Shown here in pieces: positions 57,517-62,000 of a DNA stretch of 62,000 bases. Under the pieces are notes generated by a model. That model did no database searches. It was given only the letters and a program-made list of their open reading frames with translations, and was not told where the DNA came from. Source of the DNA: Cryptomeria japonica (Eukaryota > Streptophyta > Pinopsida > Cupressales > Cupressaceae); NCBI RefSeq assembly GCF_030272615.1, contig NC_081409.1, positions 880,682,220 to 880,744,219 of the forward strand, given 5' to 3'. How positions within the stretch are numbered: position 1 is the stretch's first letter; every line of letters begins with the position of its first letter. Position numbers and translations under genes: made by a program.

Positions 57517-58320
57517 ATGCCAGGACTTGATCTAGATCTTAGTGTGCATCATCTAAGTCTAGATCTAAAAGCAACACCAACTAAACAAAAGCTAAGGAAG
57601 ATGCATCTACACATCACTCTCCTTGTAAAAGCAAAGTTAAAGAAAATATTGGATGTGGGTGTCATAAGACTTGTTTCCTATCCAGAATGGGTTTTAAGCA
57701 TTGTGCCAGTGTCAAAGCCAGATAAAAGAATAAGAGTCTGCATTGATTTTAGAGATTTGAACAAATCTTGTCCAAATGATGATTTCCCACTACCCAACAT
57801 AGATATAATTATAGACTTATTAGCAGGACATTGGATGTTTTCATTAAGGGATGGATTCTCGGGGTACAATCAAATAAGAATTGCTCTTGAAGATCAAGAA
57901 AAGACAACATTCACTTGTCCATGGGGTACTTACTACTGGAACGTCATGCCATTTGGGCTTAAAACTATAGGAGCAACTTATCAGAGAGCCATGACAACAA
58001 TTTTCCATGACATGATGCATACAATAATGGAAGATTATGTAGATGACATACATGCAAAATCTCATACAAGGGAAGAACATTTGAATATATTGGCCAAGAT
58101 CTTTGACAGGCTTGAAAAATATCAATTAAGATTGAATCCAAAGAAATGTGCATTTGGAGTAACCTCTGGAAAACTTCTTGGCTACATTATATCAGCTCAT
58201 GGAATTGAAGTAGATCCTGAAAAAGTCGAAGATATCATGGAAATGGAGTCACCCAGGAACATAAGTCAATCGTGTTCTCTACAAGGGAGATTGCAATTAA
58301 TTAGAAGATTTGTCTCTTGA
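57517..58320 (+). CDS. Reverse transcriptase domain of the TAT element (open)
   Basis: 267 codons without a stop. It contains VSKPDKRIRVCIDFRDLNKS, DDFPLPNIDIIID, MFSLRDGFSGYNQI, FTCPWGTYYWNVMPFGLKTI, the active site YVDDIHAKS, and KCAFGVTSGKLLGYIIS. The catalytic aspartates of YVDD are present, but the usual 'S.MDGFSGYNQI' Asp is kept as RDGFSGY, so the motif A region is intact in form. It is the fingers, palm and part of the thumb of a polyprotein domain, so the Met at 57517 is not a natural start. It is the best preserved piece of this element. Confidence 0.83.
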   Translation: MPGLDLDLSVHHLSLDLKATPTKQKLRKMHLHITLLVKAKLKKILDVGVIRLVSYPEWVLSIVPVSKPDKRIRVCIDFRDLNKSCPNDDFPLPNIDIIIDLLAGHWMFSLRDGFSGYNQIRIALEDQEKTTFTCPWGTYYWNVMPFGLKTIGATYQRAMTTIFHDMMHTIMEDYVDDIHAKSHTREEHLNILAKIFDRLEKYQLRLNPKKCAFGVTSGKLLGYIISAHGIEVDPEKVEDIMEMESPRNISQSCSLQGRLQLIRRFVS

Positions 58321-58790
58321 TTAGTAGATAGATGCCATCCATTCACTCATCTATTACACAAGACTGTTCCATTCAATGGGATCAAAATTGTGAGGAATCC
58401 TTTTTGTAGATCAAAGGATATCTGGTCAATCCTCTAGTACTTGTATCAACAATCAAAGGGAAGCCATTATTGCTTTACATTTTAGCAACAAATGTATCAA
58501 TAGGATCTCTCTTAGAGCAATATGATGAAGAAGGGAAAAAAGAGTAGTGGATTACATCAACATAACACTTGTAGGCTATGAATTAAAATATGCATAAGTT
58601 GAAAAGACATGCCTATCAGTTGTATTCACAACTCAAAAATTGTGACATTATATGTTGACTCTTTCTATGAAGCTAGTAGCAAAAAAAGATCCACTGAAGT
58701 ATTTGTTAAGAAAGCCAACTTTGACAGGCTGACTAGAAAAATGACTTATGATACTAGGTGAGTTTGATATAGAATATGTTGATTGAAAAG
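58321..58790 (+). pseudogene. First RNase H region of the TAT element (broken)
   Basis: Pieces such as LVSTIKGKPLLLYILATNVS and IGSLLEQYDEEGKKE match the RNase H start of this group (KPL.LYI..TD.ALGALL.Q). The first catalytic Asp position reads Asn (ATNVS). Several stops and shifts follow. Confidence 0.68.
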
Positions 58791-58852
58791 ATATCAAAAG
58801 ATAGGTCATTGCTGATTAATTAGTTGAAGTACCCCTATAAGATGACACACTG

Positions 58853-59296
58853 TTGCACATGGAATTTCCTAATGTGGACTTTCTAATAGTAAGTACAAAA
58901 TTTTGGGAGTTGTACTTTGATGGCTCCTATACACAATATGGATCAGGTACTAGAATTTTGTTCATCACACCTCAAGTACATACAATTCCAAAATCATATA
59001 GACTATGGTTTCCATTCACAAACAATACTACGAAATATGAAGCATTGGTTATTGGGCTCAAAATGGCTATTGAATGGAACATCAAGGAATTGCATGTGTA
59101 TGGTGATTCACAACTTATAATCAACCAAATAAATGATGATTATAAAAATAAGGATGACAAGCTCATGCCTTATAAACAGTTGGTTGAATATTTTCAAGAG
59201 CATTATGAAGAAATATCATTTACTCAGATCCCAAGAAATGAGAACAAAGCAACAGATGCAATGACTACAATAGCATTTCTTTTGCAAATTAGATGA
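58853..59296 (+). CDS. Second (archaeal-like) RNase H domain of the TAT element
   Basis: An open stretch of 147 codons: WELYFDGSYTQYGSGTRI, TNNTTKYEALVIGLKMAI, LHVYGDSQLIINQIND, then FTQIPRNENKATDAMTTIA. The D, E, D and D positions of RNase H are all readable (FDGS, KYEAL, YGDSQ, ATDAM). A second RNase H of this kind between the first one and integrase is a marker of the TAT lineage. The domain is part of a polyprotein. Confidence 0.82.
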   Translation: MHMEFPNVDFLIVSTKFWELYFDGSYTQYGSGTRILFITPQVHTIPKSYRLWFPFTNNTTKYEALVIGLKMAIEWNIKELHVYGDSQLIINQINDDYKNKDDKLMPYKQLVEYFQEHYEEISFTQIPRNENKATDAMTTIAFLLQIR

Positions 59297-59364
59297 ATCA
59301 ACAACGTTACAAATTCCTAGCGGAAGATATCTTGAATCCTACCATTGAATCCTAGAACACTCAC

Positions 59365-60692
59365 ATGATTTTCCATATATTTGGAACCAATCAATCTTTA
59401 TATAGCCAAACCTATCGATGCCTAAAAGAAAATATCCTTCCTCCTAACCTATCCTGCAATCAGAGAAGAAATTTTATCTACCAATCATCCCAGTATACTA
59501 TCATTATTGATACCTTATATAGACAAGGTCTAGATAGCACTCTATTGAGATGTCTTGAATGAGAGGAATTTGAGAAAGTTCTTAACAAAATCCACATAGG
59601 TATTTGTGGAACACATTCAAGTGGTTTAACACTGGCTAAGAAACTTATTTGCTTGGGTTACTATTGGCCTACTATGGAGAGAGACTTATTTACATATGCC
59701 AAGAAATGTAAACAATGTCAAATCCATGGTAATCTCATCCACTCACCAACACAAGAACTGCATCCTATGAAAAATTCATTGTCATTCTTCCAATGGGTTC
59801 TTGACTTGGTAGGTAAGATAAATCTTTCATCCTCTAATGGACATAAGTTTATGTTGACTGCTACCAAGTATTTCATTAAATGGATTGAAACCATGTCTTT
59901 GATGAAAGTGACAAGAAAGAAAATAACATCTTTCATCCTGAATTATATAATCTGTCGCTATGGAGTTCCTATGACCATTATTAGTGAAAGGAACTATGTG
60001 AATGCTATGAAGTCCCTATGACCATTATGGATGCCATTTAAGAATCAAGAAGTGAAGGAACTATGTGAACGCTTTCATATTTAGTATAGGTTTTATACCT
60101 CATATTATCCATAGGGAAATGGACAAGCTGAGGCATCAAATAAAACAATCTTGAAGGTCCTAAAGAAAACAGTCAATGAAGTTGGTAAAGTCTAGCATAT
60201 TCAACTAAATCCTATTCTATGGGCATATTGAGCCAGCATTTGCACACCAACAGGGGAAACTCCATATTCCTTAGTCTATGGATCAAAAGACATATTACCT
60301 ATAGAAGTAGATATACCTTCTCCATGAGTGTCCTTGAAAGATCTTATACTAGAAGAAGAACAATGAGTTTCTAAACTTCAAGAACTTGAGTTGATTCAGG
60401 AACATCACCAAAAATGCTACAAAACATTTGAAGGCATATCAACAGCGAATGGCGAGAAGTTACAATCATAGATTTAAGCCATGCATTTTTCAGATTGGAG
60501 ATCTAGTTCTAAGAGAGAATCCAAGGAATCAACAAGATTGAGAAAAGAAGGGAAAGTTTGAATCAAACTTGTTAGCTCCTTTTGTTATAGTAGCAACATA
60601 TGGTTGAAGAGCATACAAGTTATCTACACCTGAAGGTGATTGGTTTGATGATCCTATCAATTCTATCCATCTCAAGAAGTTCTATGCTTGAG
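59365..60692 (+). pseudogene. Integrase of the TAT element (broken)
   Basis: The zinc domain reads KIHIGICGTHSSG, GYYWPTMERDLFTYAKKC and CKQCQIHG. The core is open at 59653-60021: QWVLDLVGKINLSSSNGHKF, KYFIKWIETMSL and RYGVPMTIISERN, so the second Asp is replaced (ISERN for the usual I.D.G). GQAEASNKTILKVLKKTVNE supplies the Glu. A small direct repeat of 'ctatgtgaatgctatgaagt'-like sequence lies near 59990-60070 at a frame break. The C-terminal part reads FQIGDLVLRENPRN and SIHLKKFYA, ending at 60692. Confidence 0.8.
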
Positions 60693-60860
60693 ATATAAAG
60701 TCTTGAAAAAATCAGTAAAAAGTATATAAAGTCCTGAAAAAATCTATAAAAAGCATATAAATTCCTTAAAAAAACAGTAAAAAGAATATAAAGTCTTGAA
60801 GAAATCAGTTAAAATTGGAAAACCAGAAAATCCCTAAAAAGCATAAAACAATGAAAATAG
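60693..60860 (+). repeat. Short tandem repeats in the TAT trailer
   Basis: About four copies of a ~31-bp unit 'atataaagtcttgaaaaaat' plus 'cagtaaaaag' directly follow the pol stop. Confidence 0.75.
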
Positions 60861-60898
60861 AAGAAAAAAAAGTCAAATATGAAAAAAAATGCAACAAA

Positions 60899-60937
60899 TT
60901 TAGATAGTGAAAACCTGGTAAACAGGTGCTATCTAAA
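60899..60937 (+). other. Hairpin in the TAT trailer
   Basis: TTTAGATAG (60899-60907) pairs with CTATCTAAA (60929-60937), and ACCTG (60913-60917) with CAGGT (60923-60927) around GTAAA. The unpaired TGAAA between the two stems is on one side only. Confidence 0.65.
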
Positions 60938-62000
60938 AGCGAGTTCTTCCATCTATGAGATCACTTTGCACATCTATCCATCCTATCATATCTATCCATC
61001 CTATCGCATATATCCATCTTATCGCATCTATTGCTTCCATCTGTCCTACCCTATCCATTTCATCTTTCGCATCCATTGCCCTGAACCATTTGTAGGAAAT
61101 ATTCAGCTTATCAATAGTTATCAGCCTTTGGCATACTTAGCATGCTCATTATCTTGGATTTTATCAATCATATCTACATTGCATCCCACCATGGTTTGGA
61201 TCATTTTTTGTACATTCGTAATAAAGTTTGTTTTTGCTGGGGGAAAAATCCTAAAATCCTTTTACTAAGTTGATCTTTTAAATCTTTGAAAATCCAAAAA
61301 CATTCAGATAAACTTAGAAAACTAAAAACACCTAGGTTTTTGAAACAAATAACAAGCAACGAGGCAACAAAGATCAAGGCATTCATAACAACTAAATTGT
61401 GAAACTCATAATACAAGGAATCAACAAGCAAGTAATCAAGGGTTATCAATAATTATTCATCAAGTTGATTATATCATTCAATGACCATGAGAACATGTGT
61501 ATGACATACAATATTTAGTGTTTATATCTTTATTTTTTGCTAATCATCTAGTCTATGCGACTCAAGGATGTCCATGACTAGACGAGCTATGATGGGAAAT
61601 GATTATTTTCTTTCTTTGTTGTATGTGGTTTATCTCTTAGTAAGGTATGTACTAGTCTTTAAGGATATGATCGGCAAAATATCAAGGAGCACATTTCGAG
61701 TCATGCATGCAAGGGGATAATCTGTGTCTGTTCTGCATGAAATACTCAAGTCAACTTGAATCATTATGTCAAGTTGCTTGTATTTTCTTACAACATTTTA
61801 AAAGCTCAATGATGAAATCAAGCACTGTTATAAGACAACATATTAAGAATGGAAGTATCATTTTAGTTAGATCATCCTAGAATAGTTCATTATTCATCTG
61901 CATTATAAGCATTCATTCTTAGTTGCATTATAAGAATTTCATTCTATTCCATTCAAGGATCAACGGTCATAAATAAAGATTGATTATACTTGGACAAACA
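60938..62000 (+). other. Rest of the TAT trailer up to the window end
   Basis: It holds four copies of a ~18-bp word 'tatccatcctatcatatc' (60975-61030) and a possible polypurine tract GGGGGAAAAA at 61239-61247. No start of a 3' LTR can be fixed, since nothing here aligns clearly with 40352-42453. Short frames (60879-61268 and others) have no support. Confidence 0.5.

Larger units (their letters stand above)
40352..62000 (+). mobile_element. TAT-lineage Ty3/gypsy element, 5' LTR to pol and trailer
   Basis: It has a plus-strand LTR ending at 42453, a GTGCCCACTGTGGGG primer site, a long leader, gag, a protease with DGG, a G-patch-like motif, RT with YVDD, RNase H, a second RNase H of the archaeal-like type, integrase and a repeat-rich trailer. 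RT plus two RNase H domains is the hallmark of the TAT group. The left LTR end is uncertain (TGTTGACAC at 40352) because the 3' LTR lies beyond the window. Element C interrupts the leader and a solo LTR interrupts the 5' LTR. Many stops make it non-autonomous. Confidence 0.82.

Noticed and set aside
60879-61268. 129-codon frame with repeated SYRIYP words
   Set aside because: Comes from short tandem repeats in the trailer and has no conserved content.

Overview
The window looks like intergenic DNA from a seed plant with a large, transposon-filled nuclear genome. A gymnosperm is plausible, but I cannot prove it from the sequence. I see no intact host gene, tRNA, rRNA, CRISPR array or prokaryotic feature. 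Almost everything is nested LTR retrotransposons, tandem repeats and decayed gene remains. Most reading frames carry scattered TAG, TGA or TAA stops, as expected from long-term C-to-T decay of methylated DNA.

Layout. (1) 1-2653: a decayed multi-exon gene of unknown family on the minus strand, whose last exons sit in tandem 382-bp duplications. (2) 2666-10496: a complete but inactive Ty3/gypsy chromovirus (LTRs, PBS, gag, PR, RT, RNase H, IN, chromodomain) with a 5-bp target duplication, inserted just upstream of that gene's first ATG. (3) 10826-19800: an array of ~138-bp fold-back units, split by LTR element A (11231-18667). (4) 19801-23980: a GTAT microsatellite, an LTR scrap, AT-rich DNA, a LINE relic and a minisatellite. 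(5) 23985-39860: a polypyrimidine tandem array split by LTR element B (25752-33174, minus strand). Part of B plus its flank is duplicated at 36857-39106, and a truncated TAT-like element X (33418-36856, minus) lies between the copies. (6) 40352 to the end of the window: a large plus-strand Ty3/gypsy TAT-lineage element with a nested solo LTR, dual RNase H and a G-patch-like motif. It is split by LTR element C (44362-52413, minus strand). Its 3' LTR lies outside the window.

The most interesting content is the trio A, B and C. They have different LTRs but share one plan: a Copia-like LTR end, a Met-tRNA PBS, an ORF1 that is gag-like (long coiled coil plus four or five CCHC knuckles), and then, where pol should be, a long ORF2 of ~1,000-1,130 codons. 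ORF2 has a conserved N-terminal globular domain, a basic linker and a charged coiled-coil tail. No protease, integrase, RT or RNase H is visible in any of the three. I read them as a superfamily of pol-less LTR elements that must borrow enzymes, probably from a Copia partner, while keeping a protein of unknown function. C has nearly identical LTRs and only a few stops, so it is the youngest.
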